Positions 35,108-47,008 of a DNA stretch of 64,000 nt are shown here, one piece after another; position 1 is the first letter of the stretch, and each line of letters starts with the position of its first letter. The position numbers and the translations under genes were made by a program. This DNA is from Corbicula japonica. Taxonomy: Eukaryota > Mollusca > Bivalvia > Venerida > Cyrenidae. The notes beneath the pieces were generated by a model. It saw nothing but the letters and a program-made list of their open reading frames with translations, was not told the DNA's origin and did not search any database. The stretch lies in NCBI GenBank assembly GCA_038501625.1, contig JAZAYU010000005.1:2666001-2730000 (forward strand), read 5' to 3'.

Positions 35108-36704
35108 GGGAATTCACTGTGTAATTTTTATTAGATCATTATAACTGCGTGAATTTATGCGATGGAAATATTTGATGAATGTATGCGAAAATCTGTCCCC
35201 AATACATAAGAAGATACAGCAGTTGTTAGTTAAAAATTTCCCCTAATTCCATGACGAAATTGGGTGAACGTTTTAAACAGTAGAATATAATGACTTGTTT
35301 TATTATCTTAGAAATATCTTACATAAAGTTTTACGACCTGCTCTCATAAAAAGTGAAAACAATCCTCATTTTCGTATACTCTGTAATTTAAGGGAAACTG
35401 TTTAGATTAATCTTCTAATTAATGAGGCTGAATGAGTGCACATACAGTTTATAATGAGATAAAGGGTAGCAGTTGAAAAGTGCTTTTTTCTTATTATTTA
35501 GTATGTACCCCTTGAATGATATATCTATTTTATACGATCAGTAATCTTGCTAACATTTTTGTAATTAATTCAATTGTTCATCTATTTAGTATACGACCTT
35601 CGTATAGTATAAAGATTCTACTGGTAAGTGATTTTGTTGTTTTGATTCTGCAGCAAGTTTTTGTCATTGTTTATTGTCAGGTCTTTGTAAGATTCTACTT
35701 TTGAATCATATTACAATTGACTACCTTACTTACCATTCTCAAAAAAATATAGATAATCCGAATAATGAAAATCCAATCCTTATTTCTAGGATATCGTGGA
35801 TTTATCCTGGTCCGTATTTCTAGGACAGCCAGCGAAATTCTTAAAGTTATCTTAGATCACACACTACTCTTTCAAATGTAATCAAATTCCAGAAATATAA
35901 ACACTTTTCTGTCAGCACCGACATTCCATCGTGCAGCATGTGCATCTATGATAACGAGTCATTTAAACGTTATATCAGGAGAGAAATCTTCCTAACACAT
36001 GTATAGTTCCAAACAATTTGAAGATCCTTAATTAATTGTTCAGATTTAAACAAATATTTTACAAAAATCCTTACGGACGTATGAACATGTTCAGCTTGTA
36101 TAACAACATTGAACTGAAGGTAACTGCTAATTAACACGTGCATGTATACGTTAAGCTGTCGGTTCAGACAGCATCAATGAATGAATCTATAGACCAATGT
36201 TATCCAGACTTTTACACCTACACTGTTTGCTCTAACTCGGAGTTTGGAGGTAATTAAGTTTCTGCTAAACACCTTGAAAACCTACACTGACTGTTGCAAA
36301 ACATGTAGAGAGCGGTTCTGTTGTTTTGTTTCTCAATGAATTCTCTCGATAAGATATACATAGGATTTATTTTGATTCTATCTGTTCTAACCTGTTTTTA
36401 AACTAATTTATCATATTTCTGACACTACAATATTCAGACTTTTTTAAACATGCATTCTTATAAAAAAATCTGGTCTCTGATACGTCAACGGAAATAATCA
36501 GGCATGACAGACGAACACTACCTGAGATGAAAAATATAATCTGATTTTATTTTCTTCAGATCTTTGTTTAATATATTTATCACCTTATTAGTGATTATGA
36601 AACCGTTTGCAGATAATATATTTACATACCTTTTTAAATAATACGTTTGAATTAAACAATGATTTCATAGCTTATAAATACGTGGGTAGAGATACATACA
36701 GTGG

Positions 36705-36840
36705 AACCCCTCTATTGAGACCACCTCTGGGACTGGACGAATGTGGTCTTAATAGTGGGCTGGTCTTCAGTCTGGGGTAGAAAAGGGACATTAAAGTGGA
36801 GGTCTTATTGTTGAGATGGTCTCATGTAAAATCGTTTTGA
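36705..36840. repeat. Dispersed repeat fragment with GTGGAACCCCTCTATTGAGA end
   Basis: CAGTGGAACCCCTCTATTGA then GACCACC, followed by several GGTCTT/AAGACC-like motifs, resembles the terminal part of DNA transposons common in invertebrates. Only one end is clear. Confidence 0.4.
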
Positions 36841-36910
36841 AATTCACACAACAGTGAAATAACAGTGCACAGGATTTAAGGTGTCACAATTTTTTTAAAT
36901 TGATACATGA

Positions 36911-37278
36911 AATTTTGCTACTGCTACTGCTGTGCTTCTGCTACTGCCCACTTCACGTTTTATAATTTTGCTACTGCTACTGCTGTGCTACTGCTACTGC
37001 CAAATTGATGTTTTATAATTTTGCTACTGCTACTGCTGTGCTACTGCTACTGCCTATTCATGTTTTATAATTTTGCTACTACTACTGCTGTGCTACAGCT
37101 ACTGCCCACTTGCCGTTTTATAATTTTGCTACTGCTACTGCTGTTCTACTGCTACTGCCAAATTGATGTTTTGTAATTTTGCTACTGCTATTGCTGTGCT
37201 ACTGCTACTGCCCACTTCACGTTTTATAATTTTGCTACTACTACTGCTGTGCTACTACTACTGCCAATTTCATGTAAA
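36911..37278. repeat. 53-bp tandem repeat rich in CTACTG
   Basis: AATTTTGCTACTGCTACTGC then TGTGCTACTGCTACTGCC and a CACTTCACGTTTTAT-type spacer is repeated seven times at 52-54 bp spacing. The period is not a multiple of three, so it is not coding. Confidence 0.9.
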
Positions 37279-40011
37279 TAAAATCATAAAATTCATAAAG
37301 AACAGACATGTTGCTTTAAACCCACAATTAACCGTTTAAAACAGAATAATTTTGGTTATTGTTCAATAAACCCAAGGATATAGCTCCTGGCGTTTATTTT
37401 TTGTCTTTTCACTGCGTATTTTCTTTGCTCCGACAAAAGACAGGTTCGCGGACTTACGGACTTACTGAACTGTAGCTAAAACCCTTTAAACATGCTTTTC
37501 TAGCTGTGCGGTTCTTTTTCTTTTCAGTATAGTTGTAACAACACAAACATCAGGAGTGGCGCGATGGAGATTTAACATGATTTCGGTTATTTAATACATT
37601 TACAACAGTGTGCATAAGCCTGTGAGCTGCCATACTGTAAGTACAATTTTGTTTATTATTTCTTAGTTATTGTAGACCATGCTATGCATCGGTATAAATA
37701 TAAAATGTGTCACACTTATACATGTATACTGATGAAAAAAGTTTAGCGATTAAATCAATTTCGAAATGCTGTACGGGAGATTATTTTATTTGGCACGCAA
37801 AACCGTACTATTTTGAATTCAAACCAAATAGCTCTACATGACAAACTTTCTAAAAAAAAATAAAATAAAGACAAATATCAAAAAGCTGCTCTAACTTTTA
37901 TGACATACGACACCAAAATATTGTTCTTTTTTAATGAAAATGGGAGCTAACTTGGAAATAAGCAAAGAAATAAAACACGAATAATGTTCACGATTGATTC
38001 TAGTCTAATATGATATAATTTATTTTAAAAAAATATACGTTTTCTTATTCGTAAATATTAGTTAATTAAAATAACTGCTAAACTTATCTTTCAATATAGT
38101 GTTTAGAGGGTTCCTCAGAAAGTATTTAAGAAGTATATGCTTTCAAAAATATACGCATTGGTTAAGTACTGTTTAGAAATTGGTGTCTTGGCCGTTGAAA
38201 AATATTGTTACTAGATATTTATATATGTAGGAAAATTTTTTAATGCAAAATGTTTCAGTTTTTGCCAAAGAGATTTTGTAACGTCCCTTTTGTTATTTTG
38301 GCAGAACGTGGAAAGTTTTTAATATTTACATACCTGACCAACTAGGTCAGTCATCTATTGACTTCTAGATAAATTAGATACATTCTTCCAGGAAAATAGG
38401 TGTTTCAATGCGTGCATTATTTCCTGACAGAGTTCCATTAAAATCAAAAGCGCACGGAACGTCTATTACATACGTACATTGCTGAAAGTTACATGTAAAC
38501 AACTGTTGAGCCTGAAACTGGAATAAATATTTACATATGACAGGAATCTCCGAGTTGGGAGACCCCTATTTCAAGAAACCACTTAGATATCTAAAATGGA
38601 AAACTTTGCGGGTGCTTTGGACTTACTGAAAAAGGTGATTCTCCATTTCCATCAAATGTCTATATGTAACATACAATGTAGATGTATGCTCTACTTTTTC
38701 TTCCTCAGTATAGTGAACTTATCTTTGTACACGACGGTTGTACATGTATTTGGGTCACAATAAGGTCAACGCATACAGTTTATTGTTATCACATCACTGT
38801 TGCCTGAGCCGCATCAATACAGCAATGTAGATGTATGCTCTACTTTTTCTTCCTCTGTATAGTGAACTTATCTTTGTACACGACGGTTGTACATGTATTT
38901 GGGTCACAATAAGGTCAACGCATACAGTTTATTGTTATCACATCACTGTTGGTTTAAACAGTATTTATTTCAAATAGTACATATAAATCCAAGTATAACA
39001 GAGCAAGACAATACATATATATTTGAGAGGATGAGAAAACAAGCTATCAGATGATAGCTTATACAGTTGTTCAGGCAGTAACGGATAGCTAAGCAGATTT
39101 ACGCTGCACAGGTCTTTAAAAGTAGAAATTTCAACAACAAATCGATACTTTCCGACAGAGAAAAGTGTACACACTTCAAAACAGGTCATTTTTAAACATT
39201 CTGCGAGATCTGTCACGCACTAATCTTTGTTTATATTACCTCATCGAATCAGCCAGTAGCGGATAGCTTCGGGTAGTATGGGATAGGTAAATTAAGCTCA
39301 CTGGGGGACGTCTCAAACCAGCTCAAACATTGTGCATTGTGTATTGTTGGTATTGTTGATGAACAAGTATTGAAACACATTCAAAGGTTTATCAAATAAA
39401 AAAAATACACTCTGATCTAAATTAAACCCAGAACCGTTTGTTAACAGCAACAGAAGAAAATCCTAACACAATATGTCATTCAATTCTTTATTAAGAAAAA
39501 TTATTGGCATTTTCAAATCAAACAAATCACAGAGAAATTAAATGGAATTAACAGTATAATCACATCAAACAGTATAAACATTAAGTTAATTTGTTTTCAT
39601 ATAAAAGTTGCATATATACTGATCGTAATAAAAATAACTGAACATGGTGGCCAATAACAAAACAACATATAACAACACATATGCAAAAACTGAGATATCT
39701 TTGAATTTAGGTTATAAAAAATGTTAACCTGAGAAATAGTAATGAGTACATGTAATAAAGATCTACTGACTAGATCATGTAAAATAAAAAAGTATAATTT
39801 TAACTGGAACTATGTGTAGATATAGATTCTTGTAACTTGTAAGACTTAATGCTAAATGTAATGGAAACTACTCTGACTAGATCATGTACTTTGTCTTTGA
39901 ACACATAACCTGACCATTCACATATTATAATAATTACTGGTTCTTTATGTGCTTTACACTTCCTTCTGGCATAAAGAATAGTGTCTAAGAAAACATCCTA
40001 ACAGTTTTTTT
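37279..40011. other. Large FHOD intron, no recognisable gene
   Basis: Contains the 129-bp duplication. It also holds CAGTTGTTCAGGCAGTAACGG near 39065-39085, which recurs inverted near 41205-41227, so these may be ends of one decayed element. Confidence 0.45.
38674..38951. repeat. Duplicated 129-bp segment
   Basis: CAATGTAGATGTATGCTCTA to CATCACTGTTG occurs at 38674-38802 and again at 38823-38951 with one visible difference (CCTCAGTAT against CCTCTGTAT). A 20-bp spacer separates them. Near-identity suggests a recent duplication. Confidence 0.9.
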
Positions 40012-40362
40012 TCAAGTCTTCAACAACTTAAGTATAAAACATGGAATCAACACTCCACCACCCTTTTCATTCGGTGCTGGCCAAGGAGAAAAACTGGGAA
40101 CTGGATCACCAGTTGCACTAGCATAGACTCTTCCTCCTTTTTCAAGGACAGTACGGAAGCAACTGGCCAAAATACGTGGCACATGGCCAATCGGTAACCC
40201 GTCAATATCTGACAGTAGTAAATTTTTTTGCTTATGAGTCACCATTTTATGAAATTTCTGGTCAAATGCTGATAGTTCTGGCACCCATACAAGACAGGCA
40301 TCGTTGTCTAAATTATTAGTGTACTCCCTGTCAACAATTTTGTCTTTGGGGTAGTATCAGGA
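40012..40362 (-). CDS. Small HIRAN-like open frame (fragment or pseudogene)
   Basis: The frame is open from about 40362 to a stop at 40012 on the minus strand. It reads NNLDNDACLVWVPE, then LPIGHVPRILASCFRTVLEK and GGRVYASATGDP, ending GVLIPCFILKLLKT. The pattern N-x2-D-x2-A followed by G-H/Y-V/L-P-R and a glycine-rich strand resembles HIRAN-type modules found in many short invertebrate proteins, often near mobile DNA. No start codon or splice sites are convincing, so it may be a remnant. Confidence 0.35.
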
Positions 40363-41191
40363 GGTCTTATCTTGAAGCATGAAGATACCCTTTGATTACA
40401 GAATCTTCTAATGTGATAATTGCCATGCTGGTGGCCGATGAGAATTCATTGCTTATGGAACCTGAAGATGAGTCTGGTTCACTTGCTGATACCTGAAAGA
40501 CATAATGTTGAAAATACAACTCAAACAGACAATATTTTCAGACAATTATGGTACCTTTATGAATTTTCACAGACCATTTTTATAAAAAAAACCCACATAA
40601 TTAAACATCTTGTTATTAACCACATAACCCAAACTGGATCCGCCCCAGTATCAATATTAATAAACTAATAAAGTACTTAAGGTATCATATCTACATTTTA
40701 ACACACATTTATCATTACAAAATATCATATCTCCCCTTTAAACCTAATTTTAACAGCCATTTGACAGATCATGTCTACTTTAAGATGACCCCACGTATGT
40801 ACATGTACGCAATCCGTTACTACCTGAAGCAGGTGGTGATAATGTATACCTCTGTTCGCTGACACTATAGAAATTGTAAACAAATGCTTTATGATGGTGA
40901 TAGAAGGTTTATTTATACACAAACCAAATCCCAAAAAGTGATACTTTACCAGCTATTGTTGTAAAACTTTGCCTTTCTTTTTTTCTTAACCGTGTAAAAG
41001 CATCGTGTTGTTGTAAACTTCCGATTTACCCGTTCCATTTGTTGTATTATATACACTCCATGCAAAAGTCAAAATCCAGAAAATTTACATGTACGTAAAG
41101 GGGATAGTTCACTCTTCATGACGGGGTAATTGTTTATTTGTTTAAATATAAAATAACGTGGAAAAGAGCAAGAAAACGGACACGCTATCCG

Positions 41192-41890
41192 CTATACCCT
41201 GAAATCCGTTACTGCCTGAACAACTGTATTAATTCTTTTCCCCGTAGTCATGATGTAATCATTATGGTGAAGATCAATCAGTAAATTTTTTTTTTGGTTT
41301 AAGATGTTGTTATATCTACCAGTTTCAATCTCGAGAGTATGGGAACTCAATCTAAATTGTGTATAAAGTTTTCTTAATTTATCTGACTTCAAAATACATA
41401 AATAGTCTTCGAATATAAATGTAGTTTTAAATTTGTTATAATATTCTAATTTAGGCATGGAGTTAATAGACTCTGACCAGGTTTGTACGAATTGGTCTCT
41501 TATTCGTTGTTTAATAGACGGAAAGTAATTAGCATTTGCATTAAAGTCAACTCTTAAAAATTGGAATCCTAATTTATCTAGAAAAATCTTCATAGTGTTA
41601 GCCCAATTTTTCCTGTTACTACTATTACATTGTTCTGAGTAAAAATAATGAATTGGCGAGTTAACATGTTTGTTAATTTTAAGCCAAAATTTAACTGCAC
41701 GTTCTTTGCTTATAACAGATAGGGGAAACCTTCCAAGTTCACCAAAGACTGCTAAATTAGGTGTTTGTTGCTTGACTCCTAGTATGTGTTTACAAAAACG
41801 GATGTGTAATTTATCAAGTTCTTTAGAATCATAATTATGCACCAAAAAATTTCTGATCCATACAGTAAGATCGGAACTACCATTCTATCA
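41192..41890 (-). mobile_element. LINE-type non-LTR retrotransposon, 3' (C-terminal) fragment
   Basis: A 217-codon minus-strand frame has KELDKLHIRFCKHILGVKQQ, AVFGELGRFPLSV and LRKLYTQFRLSSHTLEIETG. This is the pattern that follows the reverse transcriptase in many molluscan LINE ORF2 proteins. Just upstream, PILLYGSEI is visible in a shifted frame. The RT and endonuclease portions are absent, so this is a 5'-truncated, decayed copy. Confidence 0.6.
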
Positions 41891-41959
41891 AAAGATAAAA
41901 TTTTGTTTTAATATCAATTTCAATTTACCGACACCCAAGCAATAACAAATTTTACCAAG

Positions 41960-42085
41960 CTGCCAAATACACAGTGTCTAAGCGTACAGTTAACCGAAAC
42001 GGAAGTTGCTGATCTGTACGCCGATGATCACATAGTTGCTTACAGAAAAACCTTCGACATCGAATTATTTATTGGTAAATACACC
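41960..42085. repeat. Inverted repeat A, left copy
   Basis: CTAAGCGTACAGTTAACCGA, CGGAAGTTGCTGATCTGTAC and GCCGATGATCACATAGTTGC are present here. The same run occurs reverse-complemented at 58135-58235 in the same order, identical over roughly 85 bases. The right copy lies just upstream of the cGAS/Mab-21-like gene, so this copy may be a displaced piece of that gene's 5' region. Confidence 0.85.
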
Positions 42086-42439
42086 AAATTTAATGTGCAT
42101 TTGGAAAGAATATTTCTGTGGTAAGTGCAACGTTAATTGTTAGTACTGCTGTGATCATATAGACTTAAAGAAAGGATTAGTATTGTTATAATCCATCATC
42201 GTTCCCAACTCGATCAGTGAAAATAGGAGCAAACATTGAACAAAACGGTACGTTTTGGGTTCAAATTTCTTTGTGTAAATAGATTTTGGACCATGTTTGT
42301 GTTGGTATGGGAGAAAATTCATTTATTCAACTTGTGTACTTCGTTGACCTGATTTTAGCGACTTAGCAACAAGATAATGATACTTTCTTTATGTCATTGT
42401 AAATGGTAAGACTATACGCATAGTTGCAACTGTACGCGA

Positions 42440-42685
42440 TCATTAGCTGTTAACTACGGAAGCTTGTATGGGGCACCCTGTGGTTGTGTTTTTGTCTACT
42501 TTGTCAACATGCAGTTTGGCGACATGTCGATTTATAATTCAGGATGTCGTCAAGACTTAAGATGACTTGCTAACATATAACAAGTTATGTCGCTGACCAA
42601 TATGTTGAATTGTCGTTTTAGTATAACACCATTGTGTCATAATTTAAGGCGACAACAACACAATATGGAAATGGCGACTTAACTT
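42440..42685. repeat. Inverted repeat B, left copy
   Basis: The segment from CTGTTAACTACGGAAGCTTG to GTCGCCATTTCCATATTG (on the complementary strand) matches 55838-56095 in inverted orientation over about 250 bp with few differences. It is rich in GTCG/CGAC motifs (for example GGCGACATGTCGATTTATAA). It may be a miniature transposon. Confidence 0.85.
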
Positions 42686-42980
42686 TAACCGACAAGACGA
42701 AATGTTTGACTTCAATGAACATGTATGTCGACATGAATAAAATCGACAAATGGTGACAAAGGCAAGAAGTCGCCATACCGCATTGTAACAAACCATACAA
42801 ATGACATCTTGCCGCCTGAAGATAGGACAACTTATCGTTATGAGATAAAACGGCAGTCGTTTGATAAGGAAGAATGAGGCTGGTACGTATAAACTCAATT
42901 ATTTTATCTTTTTCAATTGGACTCCATGTTCTAATATTTAATGCTTATAATTGCATGGTCAATGTAAAATGTAATCCAGT

Positions 42981-43110
42981 ATATTGCTTAATGCAATATC
43001 CTTATTTTACATTTTTTACAACATATATTGCTTATTGCAATATCATTATTTTACTTTTTTACTACATATATTGCTTATTGCAATATCCTTATTTTACTTT
43101 TTGCTTCTAT
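42981..43110. repeat. Three tandem units of about 43-44 bp
   Basis: ATATTGCTTATTGCAATATC followed by an ATTATTTTAC-type spacer is repeated three times. TTGC(TTAT)TGCAA is palindromic in each unit. It precedes the integrase-core pseudogene. Confidence 0.8.
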
Positions 43111-43155
43111 ATTTCATGTATATTTCAGATATGGTTATGTCTGACGCTTCTTTCA

Positions 43156-44145
43156 GTCGAGCCAATAACGGCAATTCTTTCAACTGAAGAAAGAGACACT
43201 TTGATAACTAATTACTACAGAAAAGGCTATACTTGGAAAGAGATATGTGGCTTTTTGCTGTTCTCGCATCATACTGTAGTCAGTCTTCATCAATTGAAAC
43301 GGATCCTTAAACGGTTAGGTCTCCGAAGGCGAAATGTACCCTTGTCGTTACCAGATATATTACGTGCTTTGTCCGAAGTTTATCAGAGGGGTTTTGGTGA
43401 TTGTGGATATAGAACTGTGTGGAAACTTATGAAAATGATAACTAATGTACATGTTACACAAAGTATTGTTAGACGTTTTATTAAGAATTTGCGATAACGA
43501 AGGTGTGAATTTGAGAGCTCGACACCGTTTACGTCGCAGAACGTACATTAATAGCGGACCAAATTTCGTTGTTCATCTAGACGGATATGACAAATTGAAA
43601 CCATTCGGTATAGCCATACATGGGGCGATTGATGGGTACTCTAAAAAAATACTCTGGCTAGAGGCGTGTTATTCCAACAATAACCCGCGTATTATTGCTG
43701 GATATTATCTGAAATTTGTTAAACGGACGAGGCGCGTACCTAAAGTTATTCGAGGAGATGCAGGAACTGAAAACGTTTTAGTTCGAGATATTCAGATAGC
43801 TTTGAGATATGAACATGCTGATAATAAGTCTGCATTGAATAGTTACTTAACGGGAACATATCCTAACAATCAAAGAATTGAACAGTTTTGGAGCAGATTG
43901 CGCGTTTGTTTTACCGTGTTTTGGAGAAACCATTTCAAAGACATGTCAGACAACAGGAAGTTAAACATCGACAATATGATACATTTGGAAGATCTTAGAT
44001 TCTGCTTTATGTCAATCCTACAAAGGGATCTTGACAACTTTACCCAACTTTGGAATTTACACAATATTAGACGTCAACGGCACTCTGAAGTGCCAAATGG
44101 CATTCCGAATGTCCTGTATCACCAGCCAGAAGTGTTAAATACATA
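43156..44145 (+). pseudogene. Integrase-core (DDE, rve-like) gene, 5' portion, frameshifted
   Basis: The first frame (from about 43156, after a TTCTTTCAG acceptor-like site, to 43497) encodes an HTH-like N-terminus (TEERDTLITNYYRKGYTWKE, LKRILKRLGLRRRNV, RRFIKNL). It then passes with a one-base shift near 43485 into the frame that carries the catalytic core. That core has a first acid in VVHLDGYDKLKPFG, a second in VIRGDAGTEN and a Glu in NNQRIEQFWSRLR. This is the family of metazoan integrase-core proteins common in bivalves, fish and corals, of uncertain mobility. The frame ends prematurely where a pogo-like element is inserted after ...EVLNT. The shift could instead mark a short intron, but no good splice pair is visible. 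Confidence 0.7.
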
Positions 44146-45060
44146 CAGTCCACACTCGTTGTGTCAAACTCGCTTAAGTCGAAACATCGGTTATCTCGAA
44201 TTAATTTTACGGTCCCGTCAAAATGTGTTCTTATTGCATATAATTTTACGCCGCTTAACTCGAATTCGACTTAAACAATGTTTTCATAAGTCGAACTAAA
44301 TTTAGAACCCGTCGGCTAAAATATGCTATATAAATTCATCGGATAAGTCGAAGTGTGAAACTTGCCGCGGTCGAACAATGCGCGCGGGTTCTTCAAAGAG
44401 AGAATTTGTCGGCAAACAAGATACCATTAATTAATAATAATTAACTTTTATCACCTGTAAGGTAAAATATTCGCTTATTTAATGCAATTTAATGCATTCG
44501 GATTTTAAATATTCGGATTCGTAAATGCAATTAATTTCAGTTTAAAAAATCAACAACATTTAATTACAGTAATCATGACATTGTGACATCCAGGCCAATA
44601 AAATATGAGTTCATCCGTTTAAGAGAACAATGCAAAAACATGATCCAAACGTAATAAATTCTCACTCAACAAGACTGAAGCACAAACAGCTCTAAATTAA
44701 CGGTTATGGGGTGAATATTAATTTGAATTAGTTTACGTAATAAATAAATAACGAGAGACGACTTTAACACTCAGAGTGAAGACGACGGCGATTTCACACA
44801 AACACCGAAACTTAACGATGATGTTTTTTAACATGTAATAAATATAATCAAGTTAATATATTTATTTCTGTTCTGTTTTGATATACTTATTGATTAACTG
44901 AAATGTTCATAAACGACTACTAGCACTCACAATCGTGGCAGCATTAGAAACATATAGGTATGATATTCGTGTATTCGCGCCAATTCGGATGTGTCGAACT
45001 TCGGATATCTCGAATTAAAATGTACGGTCCCGACGACTTCGACACAACGAGTGTGAACTG
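44146..45060. mobile_element. Pogo/Tc1-like non-autonomous element, 915 bp, TA target duplication
   Basis: The left end is CAGTCCACACTCGTTGTGTC. The reverse complement of the right end is CAGTTCACACTCGTTGTGTC. TA lies on both sides (44144-44145 and 45061-45062). Subterminal regions share GGTTATCTCGAATTAA-type and ACGGTCCCG motifs in inverted orientation. No transposase frame is present inside. It disrupts the integrase-core gene. Confidence 0.85.
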
Positions 45061-45279
45061 TACGATTATTCACTTCCAATTCCATGCGACGTCAAAATTA
45101 TAACCCGCAAACAAAGTGAATATGCGGAAGCCAAGCCCAAATTTGGATGCACGGATGGATTTTTGCCAATACTGGAAGAGGTGTGTGGTTTACCAAGGGA
45201 ACGAATACCACGTCCAGAAACGGTTGAATTAGCAACTGATTTATTTTGTGCTCTAACAGAAACAATTGACAACCTATGA
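45061..45279 (+). pseudogene. Integrase-core gene, 3' portion after the inserted element
   Basis: Directly after the inserted element, the frame interrupted at 44145 resumes with DYSLPIPCDVKII. It continues through GCTDGFLPILEEVCGLPRER and ends at TGA 45277-45279. Counting the duplicated TA target once keeps the reading frame exactly, so this is the original C-terminus displaced by 915 bp. Its length and position fit the C-terminal tail of the family. Confidence 0.7.
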
Positions 45280-45490
45280 CTGAATAGCAATACCGGTATT
45301 ACATTATAATGGTCAGGAAGTGAAACTAGAGGTATAATAAAGAGTTAGATTTTGTGTTACATCTTGTTAACATCTTGTTTATGACACCTTTAAATCTCAT
45401 AAATTAAATGAAGCCACTCTGGCAACTCTTGTAATTTAGTTACTGCTAATAAACAAATTACCAAATCGCACCATGTTTGTACACAATTTA

Positions 45491-45714
45491 TACGGTAGAG
45501 CGCTGGATTTGTAATCCAAAGGTCGCTGGTTCGATTCCCGGGGCTGAGTGCAAATTTCTCCGTGACGATTGTGTCTGATGGCCATTCGTCTCACACTGCT
45601 GATTTTGAGTAGATCATGTGGGAAAGTATTCAGTCACTTGCGGAGGAATTGGTAATTACTGGTTACTTATCCAGGAAAACAGGTTAGATTGACTGGCCGC
45701 CGAGTTATGACCAC
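45491..45714 (+). mobile_element. tRNA-derived SINE (tRNA-Thr-like head), 3' truncated
   Basis: GGTAGAGCGCTGGATTTGTA followed by ATCC and then GGTTCGATTCC are an anticodon arm (loop anticodon TGT, Thr) and a B box of a tRNA-like head. The 5' quarter of the tRNA is degenerate. The body contains CACTTGCGGAGGAATTGGTA and AGGTTAGATTGACTGGCCGC, similar to the central domain of bivalve meta-SINEs as I recall them. The tail is cut at 45714 by the foldback element. Confidence 0.6.
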
Positions 45715-47008
45715 TTAGTGTTTACCCTAGTTTTTCAACCAATCACAATGCTTTATTTTTTAAAAAATATCTCCTTTCTATTTCGTGTAGAAACAGTCTA
45801 TAGAAACTATTGTTATAGAACAAACTTTGGGGAAAACTAGCGTAAACACTAAGTCAGTTAGAGTCCAAATAGAGAAATCTACATGAAATAGACACGCCAG
45901 TCGGTCGCTACCACTCCCTCCTTTGCCGTGTCTATTTCATGTAGATTTCTCTATTTGGACTCTAACTAATACATAGATATTAAATCGGCGTAAAATCCCA
46001 TACCCTAACCATGTTCATTATGGAATTGTTATAATGTATTAGTTAGAGTCCAAATAGAGAAATCTACGTGAAATAGACACGGCAAAGGAGGGAGCGATAG
46101 CGACCGACAGGCGTGTCTATTTCACGTAGATTTCTCTATTTGGATTCTAACTGACTTAATGTTTACGCTAGTTTTCCATATGACGTCACTGTAGAAAGTT
46201 AGTTCTCTAACAATAATTTCTATAGACTGTGTCTACACGAAATAGAAAGGAGATTTTTAGCTCGGCTGTTTTCGGAGAAGACGTCGAGGTATTGTCATAG
46301 CTCCCTCGTCGGCGTTGTCGTCGTCGTTGGCGTCTGCGTGCAAAAACTTTAACATTTCTGGAGATCTTCACCATTACCTCATATATTTCCTTCAAACTTT
46401 GCATACTTCTTTCCTATGATGACGCACATTTTCATGACAGGTTACATAACTCTATCTTGCATATTGACAGAATTATGCCCCTTTTTAATTAAAAAAATTC
46501 ATTATTATATGCACATTTTCAAATATTTTTGTCATGGTCTCAAGCTCCTGTATTTCCTTTCAATTTTGCATACTTCTTTATAATGATGACCAGCATATTC
46601 ATGACAGGTTACATAACTCTATATTGTTTATTTACAGAATTATGAACTTTTTTTAACTTAGAACATGCATTATAATATGCACATTTCAAATACTTTTCTT
46701 CTGGCATTGTATTTCATTCAAGCTTTGAATACTACTTCCTATTTATGACCCACATATTTGTGACAGGTAAAAAAAAACCTTTATCATATTAATTATATGA
46801 ATTATGGGTCTTTTTCAGTTCAGTAACATATACAATATCTTTGCTACCTACTTCTCTCACACTTCCTTTAACAGTGACCAGTTATGTTAGTACAAGTATT
46901 ATCATTCTGTCCTGAAAGTAAACAGCGCGGCGTTGGCACCCGCAGGCGGTGCTCTTGTTTAAAAAATAAAGCATTGTGATTAGTTGAAAAACTAGGTTAA
47001 ACACTAAA
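45715..47008. mobile_element. Foldback element with two internal hairpins, itself split by another insertion
   Basis: The outer arms TTAGTGTTTACCCTAGTTTT at 45715 and its near complement ending at 47008 are inverted. They continue through CAATGCTTTATTTTTTAA, CTCCTTTCTATTTCGTGTAG and AAAACTAGCGTAAACA in both arms. Four copies of GTTAGAGTCCAAATAGAG in alternating orientation form two large hairpins around a centre near 46000. The right arm is interrupted between about 46259 and 46966 by a different repeat. Without that insert the element is close to 590 bp. Confidence 0.8.
46259..46966. mobile_element. Dispersed bivalve repeat inserted in the foldback arm
   Basis: The insert begins AGCTCGGCTGTTTTCGG, with a CGTCG/GGCGT-rich stretch to 46350, and ends CGCAGGCGGTGCTCTTGTTT. 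Internally it has about three degenerate copies of a block with TTCCTTCAAACTTTGCATAC and GACAGGTTACATAACTCTA. No coding frame was found. It interrupts the right arm of the foldback element exactly where the left arm is continuous, which proves it arrived later. Class unknown. Confidence 0.65.

Noticed and set aside
42874..43140. N-terminal extension of the integrase-core gene with hydrophobic YCLLQYPYFTF repeats
   Set aside because: This part of the frame is translated from the 43-44 bp tandem repeat. Coding character begins only after about 43156.
45491..45555. A functional tRNA-Thr gene
   Set aside because: The acceptor stem and D-arm side are degenerate. Downstream sequence is SINE body, not a terminator.
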